From assembly GCA_947501475.1 (NCBI GenBank), contig CANMWA010000004.1:186001-250000 (forward strand): DNA of 64,000 nucleotides, read 5' to 3'. The position numbers and the translations under genes are program-made. The DNA is from an uncultured Aquimarina sp. GTDB lineage: Bacteria > Bacteroidota > Bacteroidia > Flavobacteriales > Flavobacteriaceae. Shown one piece after another: positions 15,070-23,831 of the stretch (position 1 is its first letter; every line of letters starts with the position of its first letter). Under the pieces are notes generated by a model. That model searched no databases. It was not told where the DNA came from and saw nothing but the letters and a program-made list of their open reading frames with translations.

Positions 15070-18000
15070 ATGAAAAATCAACTTTCCCTACTCCTAGGAG
15101 TATTCATAACTGTTTGTGGTTTCTCACAAACCAATAATTTTTGGACGAAAAACCTTAACTCAACGCAAGACAAAAACATTTCTTCCACAAAGAACAATAC
15201 AGAAACTTCATACCAAAACACGTATAATCTTAGTGTTGAAAAATTGAAGGAGGTTTTATCTCATTGCCCTAAAAGATCCAATTCATTTGGTCAATCAAAT
15301 GTCATTATCACGCTTCCCTCTGAGGACGGAAAATTTAAAGAATACCGCATAAAGGAAACAAGTGTTTTACATCCAGATTTAGCCAAGAAGTTTCCAGATA
15401 TTAAGTCTTATCTCGGTACACCTGTTAATGGAGGAGGTGGAGTAGTGCATTTTAGTTTGGGGCATAATAACTTTAGGGCTATGATTATGAAACCCGATGC
15501 TACAATAACGGATATCAAACCTTCTACTAGTAATAGTAAAACGTATAGGATTGCTTCAAAAACGGATGAATCAGAACCAATTAACTGTCAAATAATTGAT
15601 AATGAAGCCGAAACTTTTTCAGAAAAAAGTACAAAGCAAGCTGAAAAATCAAACAAAGCAAGAAGAGACGCTAATGATGGTCGTGTTAGAGTCTATCGAA
15701 TGGCTATAGCAGTAACGGGAGAATTGTCTAAAATTTATACTGATGCGGCAAACATTACAAATGGTTCAACTCAACAAAGGAAAGTCGCAGTACTTGCTGC
15801 GTTGAATGAACTCATGACAAGAGTGAATGCGGTTTATGAACGAGATCTTGGAACTACGTTTGAATTAGTACCCAATATTGAGAATTCCATTTTTCTTAAC
15901 CCAGTAACTGACGGTTTTACGCATGGTAATACTTCCGCATCAGTAAATGAGGTTCAAGCTATTCTTGATGCTACAATTGGTAACGCTAACTATGATATTG
16001 GTCATGTTTTAGATTCAGATGGGACTGGACGTGGAGCTTTAAGATCTGTATGTGATGATAGTAAAAAAGCCCAAGGAGCTACCGGTGCACATCCTTTCAC
16101 ATCTGTCAATGATTATTTCTATCGCACATTCGTTCATGAAATAGGTCATCAATTCGGTGCTAACCATTCGTTTAACAACTCATGTGGTGGTAATCGTCTT
16201 GACGAAGGAGCCGTTGAACCAGGAGGAGGCAATAGTATCATGGCATATCAAGGTTGTGCTCCTAATTATGATTTAAGGTTGTCATATGTTTTTTTTCATG
16301 CGAAACAAATAGATGAAATGTGGAATCATATTTTAAGCGTTGAAAGTTGCGCTACCCTAAGATCTATAGGTAATAGTGCACCAGTAGCTAGTATAGGAGG
16401 TAATTATACGATTCCTAGATCTACTCCATTTATATTAGAAGGATCAGCTACCGATGCTAATGCATCTGATCAACTAACGTATACCTGGGACCAAATGGAT
16501 AAAGAAATAGCTCCTATGCCGCCTCGAGCTACGTCAACTAATGGTCCTGTATTCCGTTTTAAACCACCTTCAACATCTCCAATTCGGTATATGCCTGACA
16601 TTTCTACAGTAAAAGCAGGAAATGCATCATCAGAATGGGAGGTAACACCTTCTGTTTCCAGAACTATGAATTTTAGGTATACAGTAAGAGATAATCATCC
16701 AGGAGGAGGTAATACAGATTCTAAGGATGCTGTTATTACGGTAAGTGGAAATGCCGGCCCTTTTGTGGTAACTTCTCAAAACACTAGATTTAATGCAGCA
16801 ATAGGCTCTACCCAAACCGTAACCTGGAATGTAGCAGGAACCACAGGAAATGGGGTAAATGCAGCGAATGTAGATATTTTATTGTCTACAGATGGAGGAA
16901 ATACATACCCAATCACGTTAGCTTCTGCAGTACCTAATGACGGTTCTCATCAAGTTACTATACCAAACAATGAAGGAGGTGTAAATAGAATTATGGTAAG
17001 AGGTACGAATAATATCTTTTTCGATATTACCAATGCTAATTTTAGTATCGGAAACTCTGATCCTATGCCTACAAATTATTGCGCTGCGGGTTATCAAGGC
17101 ACAAATTATATAGCCGAAGTTATCTTTGCTGATATCAATAATAAAAGTGAAAATGGAGGGTATTCTGATTTCACAAACCTGGGAACCAACATTACTAAAG
17201 GCGAGTCTGTTACATTAACAGTTAATCCTGGAATTGAATCCTGGGAACCTAATTATTTTGGAGCTTGGATTGATTGGAATAAAGATGGAGATTTTGAAGA
17301 TGTAGGTGAAGAAGTTTTATTAACAACCAATGGTGCCGGTGGTGTAACAACAACTGTTGTAGTTCCTAATACCGCAAAAAATGGCGCAACCAGATTAAGA
17401 GTACGTTATAAAATACATACTGCCCCTGAGCCTTGTGGAACAACAAGAACTAACGGTGATGAAGTAGAAGATTATTTTGTGTTTATTAAAGGTGGTGGTA
17501 CAACAAACCCAACTTGTAACGATGGTATTCAAAATGGAAATGAGACAGGTGTAGATTGTGGTGGGCCTGATTGTGACCCTTGTACAGTAAACCCAACATG
17601 TAATGATGGTATTCAAAATGGTAATGAAACGGGAGTAGATTGTGGCGGAGATTGCACACCGTGTAATACAAATGTAACTTATTGTAATGCTGGTAGACAA
17701 GGTACAAATTATGTAGCCGAAGTGACCTTTGGATCAATTTCTAATACAAGCCAGAATAGTGCTTATTCAGATTTCACTTCTCAGAGTACAAGTGTTCAAA
17801 AAGGAGCTTCAGTAACGTTAACGGTTACTCCTGGGATAGTTGCTTCTAATTGGAACTCTAATGTAGTTGGAGGTTGGATCGACTGGAATCAAGATGGAGA
17901 TTTTGAGGATCCAGGAGAAGAGGTTTTAATGAAGCCAAGAGGTACAGGATCTGGATCTGCCACAGTAGTAATACCAAATAATGCCAAAAATGGTTCAACT

Positions 18001-18891
18001 AGATTACGGGTTCGGTATAGATGGTCTAGTAACCCATCACCTTGTGGTACAAGAGAAGGAGACGAAGTAGAGGATTATACAGTAATTGTTGGAGGTACAA
18101 CGACTCCTACTTGTACAGACGGTATTCAGAACGGAAATGAAACCGGAATTGATTGTGGAGGGTCATGCGCTCCTTGTAATAATGATGGAACTGTCGTATA
18201 TGTGGATATAGAAGATAAAACAACCAATGCATCAAACAGTTGGAATTTCTTTAGGATTGAGGTTGGAGATGATAATGGTTTTGGGGGATGGTTCTCTAAT
18301 AGCTCCCTTCGATTTGTAACCTACGGAAAAGATTTAGTATGTCAAGGAACAACAAGTAATGTGACCCTAATTGGAGAGGGAATTGAAGTAGGGGCTTCCA
18401 ATAATTTTGTTTCTAATTCAAACAGTTTTGTAGTAAGCTCATCATCTTATTCAAGTTGGAATGGTAAATCAGGTTATATAGGATTTAAATTTCTAATAGG
18501 AGGAAAAACCCATTATGGTTGGTTCTATGCGACTGTAGCTAATAACGGATTGTCATATACTATAAAAGATTATGCATATAATACTACAGAAAATCAAGGA
18601 CTAGTTACCAAAAGGCCTTCAGCTTTTAAATTAAATGCATCAGAGAATGAGGTTAATTTATATCCAAATCCATTTAAGAATACATTTACAATCGATGTCT
18701 CAAAATTAGATAGCGATAGAGTAACTGTTAGTGTATATGATATATTAGGAAAAAAACTTACACATCGAAATTATAGTAAAAATCCTGGTAAAATAACTTT
18801 GGGCGAACAGATCAAAGAATCAGGAAACTATTTCATAAAAATACAAACAAATACAAAAGTTCAAACAGTAAGGGTTGTTAGGTTTAAATAG
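15070..18891 (+). CDS. Secreted reprolysin-like zinc metalloprotease with GEVED domains and T9SS sorting signal
   Basis: 1273 residues. Signal peptide at 1-19 (ending CGFSQ), propeptide to about 200, then a metzincin catalytic domain with HEIGHQFGANH at 356-366. His356, His360 and His366 bind zinc and Glu357 is catalytic. A beta-sandwich region follows (about 440-660), then two GEVED domains (about 670-805 and 870-1010, each with IDWNxDGDFED and GDEVEDY). Three copies of the Cys-rich linker CNDGIQNGNETGVDCGG lie at about 815, 842 and 1012. A lectin-like stretch precedes a C-terminal T9SS type A sorting domain (YPNPF... to 1273). It should be exported by Sec, then cross the outer membrane by type IX secretion, to digest proteins outside the cell. 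Calcium may bind the Asp-rich linker loops. Confidence 0.9.
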   Translation: MKNQLSLLLGVFITVCGFSQTNNFWTKNLNSTQDKNISSTKNNTETSYQNTYNLSVEKLKEVLSHCPKRSNSFGQSNVIITLPSEDGKFKEYRIKETSVLHPDLAKKFPDIKSYLGTPVNGGGGVVHFSLGHNNFRAMIMKPDATITDIKPSTSNSKTYRIASKTDESEPINCQIIDNEAETFSEKSTKQAEKSNKARRDANDGRVRVYRMAIAVTGELSKIYTDAANITNGSTQQRKVAVLAALNELMTRVNAVYERDLGTTFELVPNIENSIFLNPVTDGFTHGNTSASVNEVQAILDATIGNANYDIGHVLDSDGTGRGALRSVCDDSKKAQGATGAHPFTSVNDYFYRTFVHEIGHQFGANHSFNNSCGGNRLDEGAVEPGGGNSIMAYQGCAPNYDLRLSYVFFHAKQIDEMWNHILSVESCATLRSIGNSAPVASIGGNYTIPRSTPFILEGSATDANASDQLTYTWDQMDKEIAPMPPRATSTNGPVFRFKPPSTSPIRYMPDISTVKAGNASSEWEVTPSVSRTMNFRYTVRDNHPGGGNTDSKDAVITVSGNAGPFVVTSQNTRFNAAIGSTQTVTWNVAGTTGNGVNAANVDILLSTDGGNTYPITLASAVPNDGSHQVTIPNNEGGVNRIMVRGTNNIFFDITNANFSIGNSDPMPTNYCAAGYQGTNYIAEVIFADINNKSENGGYSDFTNLGTNITKGESVTLTVNPGIESWEPNYFGAWIDWNKDGDFEDVGEEVLLTTNGAGGVTTTVVVPNTAKNGATRLRVRYKIHTAPEPCGTTRTNGDEVEDYFVFIKGGGTTNPTCNDGIQNGNETGVDCGGPDCDPCTVNPTCNDGIQNGNETGVDCGGDCTPCNTNVTYCNAGRQGTNYVAEVTFGSISNTSQNSAYSDFTSQSTSVQKGASVTLTVTPGIVASNWNSNVVGGWIDWNQDGDFEDPGEEVLMKPRGTGSGSATVVIPNNAKNGSTRLRVRYRWSSNPSPCGTREGDEVEDYTVIVGGTTTPTCTDGIQNGNETGIDCGGSCAPCNNDGTVVYVDIEDKTTNASNSWNFFRIEVGDDNGFGGWFSNSSLRFVTYGKDLVCQGTTSNVTLIGEGIEVGASNNFVSNSNSFVVSSSSYSSWNGKSGYIGFKFLIGGKTHYGWFYATVANNGLSYTIKDYAYNTTENQGLVTKRPSAFKLNASENEVNLYPNPFKNTFTIDVSKLDSDRVTVSVYDILGKKLTHRNYSKNPGKITLGEQIKESGNYFIKIQTNTKVQTVRVVRFK

Positions 18892-18924
18892 GGGGGCTTG
18901 TTTTTTTTCATATACCTAATAGGG

Positions 18925-18944
18925 AGCTGTCCAATAGGGCAGCT
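18925..18944 (+). terminator. Probable terminator of the protease gene
   Basis: AGCTGTCC-AATA-GGGCAGCT folds into an 8-bp stem with one G-U pair, 33 bp after the protease stop. There is no strong T-run after it, so termination may be partial. Confidence 0.4.
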
Positions 18945-18948
18945 TCTT

Positions 18949-19012
18949 AATCCGACGACTATGGTTGTGGTTTTTGATTAGTAATTAAGAAACCATAATC
19001 TCATGTCGGATT
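18949..19012. repeat. 64-bp imperfect inverted repeat
   Basis: AATCCGAC and GTCGGATT form 8-bp outer arms, with ATGGTT and AACCAT as a second paired segment inside. It lies between the protease terminator and the ilv promoter. It may be a small mobile-element relic or part of a regulatory structure; no function is evident. Confidence 0.35.
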
Positions 19013-19043
19013 ATTTAAATTTTGATTTAAAACAATAAAGAAC

Positions 19044-19075
19044 TTGGTTTTCAGATATATAATTTGCTATATTTG
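19044..19075 (+). promoter_or_regulatory. Promoter of the ilv leader/operon
   Basis: TTGG (19044-19047) and TATATTTG (19068-19075) are 20 bp apart and match the Bacteroidota -33/-7 pattern, with a perfect TAnnTTTG box. Transcription should start near 19080, only a few bases before the first leader-peptide ATG (19084), so the message is nearly leaderless. Confidence 0.65.
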
Positions 19076-19083
19076 AAACATAA

Positions 19084-19149
19084 ATGAAAAGAAACAATAT
19101 AAATATCAATAATGTCATTAATATTGAGGTGATTATTTCACTTCGATAA
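19084..19149 (+). CDS. Ile/Val-rich leader peptide 1 of the ilv operon
   Basis: 21 codons. After MKRNN it reads ININ, then NVINIEVIISLR and TAA. Nine of 21 residues are Ile, Val or Leu, the products and relatives of the pathway encoded downstream. Ribosome stalling here when charged branched-chain tRNAs are scarce would free the antiterminator. GTGA/TCAC near the end can form a small hairpin over the last codons. It is followed at once by AAAGGGA and the terminator at 19175. It is too short for ordinary gene callers. Confidence 0.8.
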   Translation: MKRNNININNVINIEVIISLR

Positions 19150-19209
19150 AGGGATATTTTGACATCATAATATAAAATTCCCTTTGTGATCACAAAGGGA
19201 ATTTTTTTT
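19148..19209 (+). promoter_or_regulatory. Attenuator 1: competing antiterminator and terminator
   Basis: A perfect 30-bp palindromic terminator (19175-19204, core TTCCCTTTGTG and its complement) is followed by T residues to 19209. AAAGGGA at 19148-19154, touching the leader stop codon, can pair with TCCCTTT at 19179-19185, which is the left arm of the terminator. Only one of the two helices can form at a time, the classical layout of a transcription attenuator. Confidence 0.78.
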
Positions 19210-19223
19210 ATCAAATTTTAAAA

Positions 19224-19286
19224 ATGAGTATACAAAAAAATATACATATTAATGTCATTAGTATTGTGGTGATTAGTTCACCATAA
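19224..19286 (+). CDS. Ile/Val-rich leader peptide 2 of the ilv operon
   Basis: 20 codons: MSIQKNIHI, then NVISIVVISSP and TAA. Nine of 20 residues are Ile or Val. It aligns with leader 1 over NVISIVVIS versus NVINIEVII, and the DNA around both (ATGTCATTA-TATTG-GGTGATTA-TTCAC) is clearly related, so the unit is duplicated. TGGTGA/TCACCA forms a 6-bp hairpin over the last codons. Confidence 0.8.
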   Translation: MSIQKNIHINVISIVVISSP

Positions 19287-19287
19287 A

Positions 19288-19350
19288 GAAGGGATATTGA
19301 TATACTGTTTAATATAAGCTCCCTTCAGTTTCTGAAGGGAGTTTTTTTTT
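19288..19350 (+). promoter_or_regulatory. Attenuator 2: competing antiterminator and terminator
   Basis: Terminator CTCCCTTCAG-TTT-CTGAAGGGAG (19319-19341) is followed by nine T residues. GAAGGGA at 19288-19294, just after the leader-2 stop, can pair with TCCCTTC at 19320-19326 and block it. The stem sequence differs from attenuator 1, but in each unit the antiterminator arm has changed to match its own terminator (AAAGGGA versus GAAGGGA), which supports a conserved structure. Confidence 0.78.
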
Positions 19351-19596
19351 GAGTTAAATGTTAAATTAATTAAAAATTAACAAATAGTGATTGTAAATAA
19401 TTAATACGTAAAATACTGTAAATCAGATTTTAAAGTGTTTAAAGGAGGTATTGGATATTGTAAGGGCATCGAATAATATCTATAGGTTTAGCCGTAAGAA
19501 AATAATTTTATACTACGGTTTGTTTGTGATTTAAGTATATCGCAAAATAAAAGTTAAAATTTTAAATAATTCGTAAAGAAAACACATTCAAAAGGA
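19351..19596 (+). promoter_or_regulatory. Untranslated leader between attenuator 2 and ilvD
   Basis: 246 bp without an ORF. A weak stem GCCGTA (19491-19496) with TACGGT (19514-19519) is the only structure noticed. No second promoter box is clear. ilvD starts at ATG 19597 after AAAGGA. Confidence 0.35.
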
Positions 19597-21273
19597 ATGA
19601 GCATTAATAAGTATAGCAAACAAGTTACTCAGGATGATACACAACCAGCAGCACAAGCAATGCTTCATGCTATTGGTCTTACAGATGAGGATTTTAGTAA
19701 GCCTTTAGTTGGTATTGCAAGCACAGGTTATGAAGGTAACCCATGCAATATGCACCTTAATGATCTTGCCAAATTAGTTAAAAAAGGAACATTAGAGGAA
19801 GATGTAGTTGGACTAATATTCAATACTATTGGAGTAAGTGATGGTATTTCTATGGGAACTCCAGGCATGCGTTTTTCACTACCATCTCGTGATGTAATTG
19901 CTGATTCTATGGAAACCGTAGTTCAAGCAATGTCATATGATGGTATGGTTACCGTAGTGGGGTGTGATAAGAATATGCCAGGAGCATTGATGGCGATGCT
20001 TCGACTAAATCGCCCTTCAATATTAGTGTATGGAGGTACAATAGCTTCAGGAAATCATGAAGGCAAAAAACTTGATGTCGTTTCAGCTTTTGAAGCCTGG
20101 GGAGAAAAAGTAGCAGGTACGATTACTCAAAAAGAATATAAAAGTGTTATTGAAAAAGCTTGCCCAGGCGCAGGAGCTTGTGGTGGTATGTACACTGCAA
20201 ATACTATGGCATCTTCTATCGAAGCTTTAGGAATGTCATTACCATATAATTCTTCTAATCCAGCAATAAGTAAAAATAAAGAAGAAGAAAGTATTGCTGC
20301 AGGTCGCGCAATGAGATTGCTTTTAGAAAAAGATATCAAACCTAAAGATATAGTTACTAAGAAATCTATAGAAAATGCAATTCGATTGATAACTATTTTA
20401 GGAGGTTCTACCAATGCGGTCTTACATTTCTTAGCAATCGCTAGAGCTGCAGATGTTGAATTTACATTAGCAGATTTTCAAAGAATAAGTGATGAAACTC
20501 CTTTTTTGGCAGATTTAAAACCTAGTGGAAAATACCTAATGGAAGATGTACATGAAGTTGGTGGTATCCCAGCTGTACTAAAATATTTATTGAAGAAAGG
20601 CCTACTTCATGGTGATTGTTTAACCGTTACCGGAAAAACATTAGCAGAAAACTTATTAGATGTTCCAGATCTTACTGAAGGTCAGGATGTAATAAAACCT
20701 TTAGAAAATCCAATAAAGCAAACAGGACACCTTAGAATTATGTTTGGCAACCTGGCAGAAGATGGTTGTGTAGCAAAAATAACAGGTAAAGAAGGATTAC
20801 GTTTTCAAGGAAAAGCCAAAGTATTTGATGGTGAATATGCTGCCAATGATGGGATTAGAGATGGAAAAGTAGAAAAAGGAGATGTAGTCGTCATCAGGTA
20901 TGAAGGACCAAAAGGAGGACCAGGAATGCCAGAAATGTTAAAGCCTACAGCTGCAATTATGGGAGCAGGTTTAGGGAAGGATGTAGCCTTAATCACCGAT
21001 GGACGATTTTCTGGAGGAACACACGGTTTTGTCGTCGGGCATATCACTCCAGAAGCTCAAGAAGGAGGTTTAATAGGATTAGTTAAAGATGGTGATATTA
21101 TAACAATTGATGCAGAAACAAATTCTATTACGGTCGATGTCGATGAAGTAGAAATTAAGAATAGAAAAGCTTCTTGGGTTCAACCAGAATTAAAGTTTAA
21201 TAAAGGAGTACTATATAAATATGCAAAAACAGTTTCATCTGCATCACAAGGGTGTGTAACAGATGAATTCTAA
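19597..21273 (+). CDS. ilvD: Dihydroxy-acid dehydratase
   Basis: 558 residues, normal family length. It dehydrates 2,3-dihydroxy-isovalerate and 2,3-dihydroxy-3-methylvalerate to the 2-keto acids that become valine/leucine and isoleucine. Iron-sulfur cluster ligands are visible: Cys50 (GNPCNMH), Cys123 (GCDKNMPG) and Cys195 (GACGGMYT). The C-terminal signature [11 protein letters not shown] is present. First structural gene of ilvDBNCA, downstream of the tandem attenuators, so its transcription should respond to branched-chain amino-acid supply. Confidence 0.97.
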   Translation: MSINKYSKQVTQDDTQPAAQAMLHAIGLTDEDFSKPLVGIASTGYEGNPCNMHLNDLAKLVKKGTLEEDVVGLIFNTIGVSDGISMGTPGMRFSLPSRDVIADSMETVVQAMSYDGMVTVVGCDKNMPGALMAMLRLNRPSILVYGGTIASGNHEGKKLDVVSAFEAWGEKVAGTITQKEYKSVIEKACPGAGACGGMYTANTMASSIEALGMSLPYNSSNPAISKNKEEESIAAGRAMRLLLEKDIKPKDIVTKKSIENAIRLITILGGSTNAVLHFLAIARAADVEFTLADFQRISDETPFLADLKPSGKYLMEDVHEVGGIPAVLKYLLKKGLLHGDCLTVTGKTLAENLLDVPDLTEGQDVIKPLENPIKQTGHLRIMFGNLAEDGCVAKITGKEGLRFQGKAKVFDGEYAANDGIRDGKVEKGDVVVIRYEGPKGGPGMPEMLKPTAAIMGAGLGKDVALITDGRFSGGTHGFVVGHITPEAQEGGLIGLVKDGDIITIDAETNSITVDVDEVEIKNRKASWVQPELKFNKGVLYKYAKTVSSASQGCVTDEF

Positions 21274-21280
21274 TAAAACT

Positions 21281-21333
21281 CCAATGCGTAGCATTGGTTT
21301 CAATTAAACTGTCATTCCTGTGAAGACAGGAAT
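21281..21333. repeat. Two small palindromes between ilvD and ilvB (REP-like)
   Basis: CCAATGC-GTA-GCATTGG (21281-21297) and GTCATTCCTGT-GAAG-ACAGGAAT (21311-21333). The second has the GTCATTCC...GGAAT form of dispersed palindromes and resembles the element at 60916. Either hairpin could tune the message between ilvD and ilvB. Confidence 0.55.
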
Positions 21334-21388
21334 CTAAAAAAGCCTAGGTTCTAATTTTTATGAATCTAGCCTCAAATAAAAACCGCGT

Positions 21389-23122
21389 ATGGAAACACAA
21401 ACGCAAACAGTAAAAAAAGAAAATAAAGTGGCAACAGAGAAAATGACTGGAGCAGAAGCTGTGATCCGATGTCTTTTGGCAGAAGGAGTAGATTTGATAT
21501 ATGGATATCCGGGAGGAGCAATTATGCCAGTCTATGATGAGTTATACAAATATCAGGATCAATTACATCATGTGTTAACAAGACATGAACAAGGAGCTAC
21601 CCATGCTGCGCAAGGATATGCTAGAGCTAGTGGTAAAGTAGGAGTAGCTATCGCTACCTCTGGGCCAGGAGCTACCAATTTTGTAACAGGTATTGCAGAT
21701 GCTCAGATCGATTCTACACCAATGGTTTGTATAACAGGTCAAGTAGGGTCGCACTTACTAGGGTCTGATGCATTTCAGGAAACTGATATTATTGGGATCT
21801 CTACACCAATTACCAAGTGGAATCACCAAGTCACTAAAGCTGAAGATATACCAACAATTTTGGCAAAAGCATTTTATATTGCTCGTTCTGGTCGACCAGG
21901 GCCTGTACTAATTGATATCACCAAAGATGCACAGTTTGGAGAACTGGATTTTACGTATTCAAAATGCAAAGGAGTACGAAGCTACAAGCCAGTTCCTGAT
22001 ACAGACCCCAAAAGCCTCGAAGAAGCTGCAAAACTTATCGGAAAAGCCAAAAAACCAATGATCGTTTTTGGTCAAGGCGTAATTTTGGGCGAAGCAGAAG
22101 AGGAATTGAAAAATTTTATAGAAAAATCAGGAATCCCATCAGCTTGGACAATATTAGGACTTTCTGCATTACCGACGGCTCATCCTTTAAATGTAGGTAT
22201 GGTAGGCATGCATGGTAATTATGGTCCAAATAAACTAACAAACGAATGCGATTTGCTATTAGCCATCGGAATGCGTTTTGATGATAGAGTTACTGGTAAC
22301 CTAGAGACTTATGCCAAACAAGCAAAAGTTATACATTTCGAGATTGACCCTGCAGAGATAAATAAAAATGTACATGCAGATGTAGCTGTAATGGGAAATG
22401 TTAAGCATACGTTGACTAAAATACTTCCTCTAATACAACCAAATGCACACGATTCTTGGTTACAAGAATTTAGAGATTATGATGCAATTGAATATGATAA
22501 AGTAATCAAAGAAGAATTACATCCTTCTAAAGAAAGCCTTTCTATGGGTGAAGTAATTAGAGGAATTAATGAAGAAACCAAAGGAGATGCAATTATTGTT
22601 TCTGATGTTGGTCAGCACCAAATGATTGCTTGCCGATATGCAGAATTCACAAAATCTAAGAGCAATGTGACTTCTGGTGGGTTAGGTACTATGGGATTTG
22701 CATTACCAGCAGCAATCGGAGCAAAAATGGGAGCGCCAGAACGTGAAGTAGTCGCTATTATTGGTGATGGCGGATACCAAATGACGATACAAGAATTAGG
22801 AACTATTTTTCAAACTAAAGTGCCTGTAAAGATTGTTGTGCTAAATAATGAATTCTTAGGAATGGTGCGCCAATGGCAACAATTGTTTTTTGATAAGCGA
22901 TATGCTTCTACAGAAATGGTAAACCCAGATTTTGTAACGATTGCAAAAGGATATCATATTGAAGCTAAAAGAGTAACAAAAAGAGAAGATTTACAGGAGG
23001 CAATAGCAGAAATGATAGCTTCTAAAGAATCATATTTTTTAGAAGTATGTGTAGAGAAAGAGAATAATGTATTCCCTATGATACCAACCGGAGCATCAGT
23101 TTCTGATATAAGATTAAGCTAG
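21389..23122 (+). CDS. ilvB: Acetolactate synthase, large (catalytic) subunit
   Basis: 577 residues of the thiamine-diphosphate enzyme family. It condenses pyruvate with pyruvate or 2-ketobutyrate, the first common step of valine/leucine and isoleucine synthesis. The catalytic Glu lies in TRHEQGATHAAQGYAR. The ThDP/Mg motif begins GDGGYQMTIQE and continues to LNNEFLGM. A short N-terminal extension (METQTQTVKKENKVATEK) precedes the domain. ilvN follows after 2 bp, so subunits are made together. Confidence 0.97.
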   Translation: METQTQTVKKENKVATEKMTGAEAVIRCLLAEGVDLIYGYPGGAIMPVYDELYKYQDQLHHVLTRHEQGATHAAQGYARASGKVGVAIATSGPGATNFVTGIADAQIDSTPMVCITGQVGSHLLGSDAFQETDIIGISTPITKWNHQVTKAEDIPTILAKAFYIARSGRPGPVLIDITKDAQFGELDFTYSKCKGVRSYKPVPDTDPKSLEEAAKLIGKAKKPMIVFGQGVILGEAEEELKNFIEKSGIPSAWTILGLSALPTAHPLNVGMVGMHGNYGPNKLTNECDLLLAIGMRFDDRVTGNLETYAKQAKVIHFEIDPAEINKNVHADVAVMGNVKHTLTKILPLIQPNAHDSWLQEFRDYDAIEYDKVIKEELHPSKESLSMGEVIRGINEETKGDAIIVSDVGQHQMIACRYAEFTKSKSNVTSGGLGTMGFALPAAIGAKMGAPEREVVAIIGDGGYQMTIQELGTIFQTKVPVKIVVLNNEFLGMVRQWQQLFFDKRYASTEMVNPDFVTIAKGYHIEAKRVTKREDLQEAIAEMIASKESYFLEVCVEKENNVFPMIPTGASVSDIRLS

Positions 23123-23124
23123 TT

Positions 23125-23658
23125 ATGGAAAGAGAAAATTTTACAATATCGGTATATACCGAAAATAACATAGGATTGTTGAATAGGATATCTGCAATTT
23201 TCTTGAAACGTCATATTAATTTGGATAGTATGACCGCTTCGCAATCAGAAATCAAAGATGTATTTAGATTTACAATAGCTGTAAAGGTAACTGAAGAACA
23301 AGTCAAGAAGATTGTTTTGCAAATAGAAAAGCAAATCGAAGTAATCAAAGCTTTTTATCATAAAGAAGAGGATATCATTTATCAGGAAACAGCTTTATTT
23401 AAGGTAGAATCAAAGTTGTTATTTGAAGAACGTCAAATTCAAAATGTTATTAAGAATAGTAATGCAAATATTGTTACGGTTACATCAGAGTTTTTTGTCA
23501 TAGAAAAAACAGGAAGACGTAGAGAGGTAGAGGCATTATATCATAAATTAGAACCTTATGGGTTAATGCAATTTGTGCGATCAGGAAGAATCGCAGTAAC
23601 CAAAGACAAAATGCATATTTCAAAAATATTAGAAAGCTTTACAGAAGAAGCTGTGTAA
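23125..23658 (+). CDS. ilvN: Acetolactate synthase, small (regulatory) subunit
   Basis: 177 residues. An N-terminal ACT domain (FTISVYTENNIGLLNRISAIF) should bind valine for feedback control, and a C-terminal ALS_ss domain follows (about 80-165). It activates the catalytic subunit encoded 2 bp upstream. Length fits the family; the start is fixed by the tight spacing. Also called ilvH in some genomes. Confidence 0.95.
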   Translation: MERENFTISVYTENNIGLLNRISAIFLKRHINLDSMTASQSEIKDVFRFTIAVKVTEEQVKKIVLQIEKQIEVIKAFYHKEEDIIYQETALFKVESKLLFEERQIQNVIKNSNANIVTVTSEFFVIEKTGRRREVEALYHKLEPYGLMQFVRSGRIAVTKDKMHISKILESFTEEAV

Positions 23659-23675
23659 GGGATAGTAGTGGCATC

Positions 23676-23722
23676 CTTTTATCTCTGATCCCAGAAGTTC
23701 TCGAAGGGATCAGAGATAAAAG
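23676..23722 (+). promoter_or_regulatory. Long perfect stem-loop between ilvN and ilvC
   Basis: Arms of 17 bp (CTTTTATCTCTGATCCC and its exact complement) enclose a 13-nt loop, 17 bp after ilvN. A second small hairpin CCCCAAT-GG-ATTGGGG follows at about 23740. No T-run is present, so processing or stability control between ilvN and ilvC is more likely than termination. Confidence 0.55.
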
Positions 23723-23831
23723 ATATAGCGAATAGCCCGACCCCAATGGATTGGGGATACACACAAAAAACAATTATAATCAAAATTAAATCAAATTTCC
23801 GAAAGGAAAACACAACTAATTAAAGAAGGAA

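Noticed and set aside
17395..17737. Minus-strand ORFs in the protease gene
   Set aside because: They lie opposite the repeated GEVED/linker region and show repeat-derived low-complexity sequence; the plus strand is clearly coding.
18949..19012. Third attenuator unit
   Set aside because: The inverted repeat has no T-run and no Ile/Val-rich ORF and lies upstream of the promoter.
19112..19286. Nested short frames MSLILR and MSLVLW inside the ilv leaders
   Set aside because: They also contain Leu/Ile/Val but lie within the longer leader ORFs in another frame and stop before the hairpins; the longer frames are richer in Ile/Val and end exactly at the antiterminator arms.
21274..21388. Terminator separating ilvD from ilvB
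   Set aside because: The hairpins are REP-like and not followed by a clear T-run; read-through to ilvB is expected.
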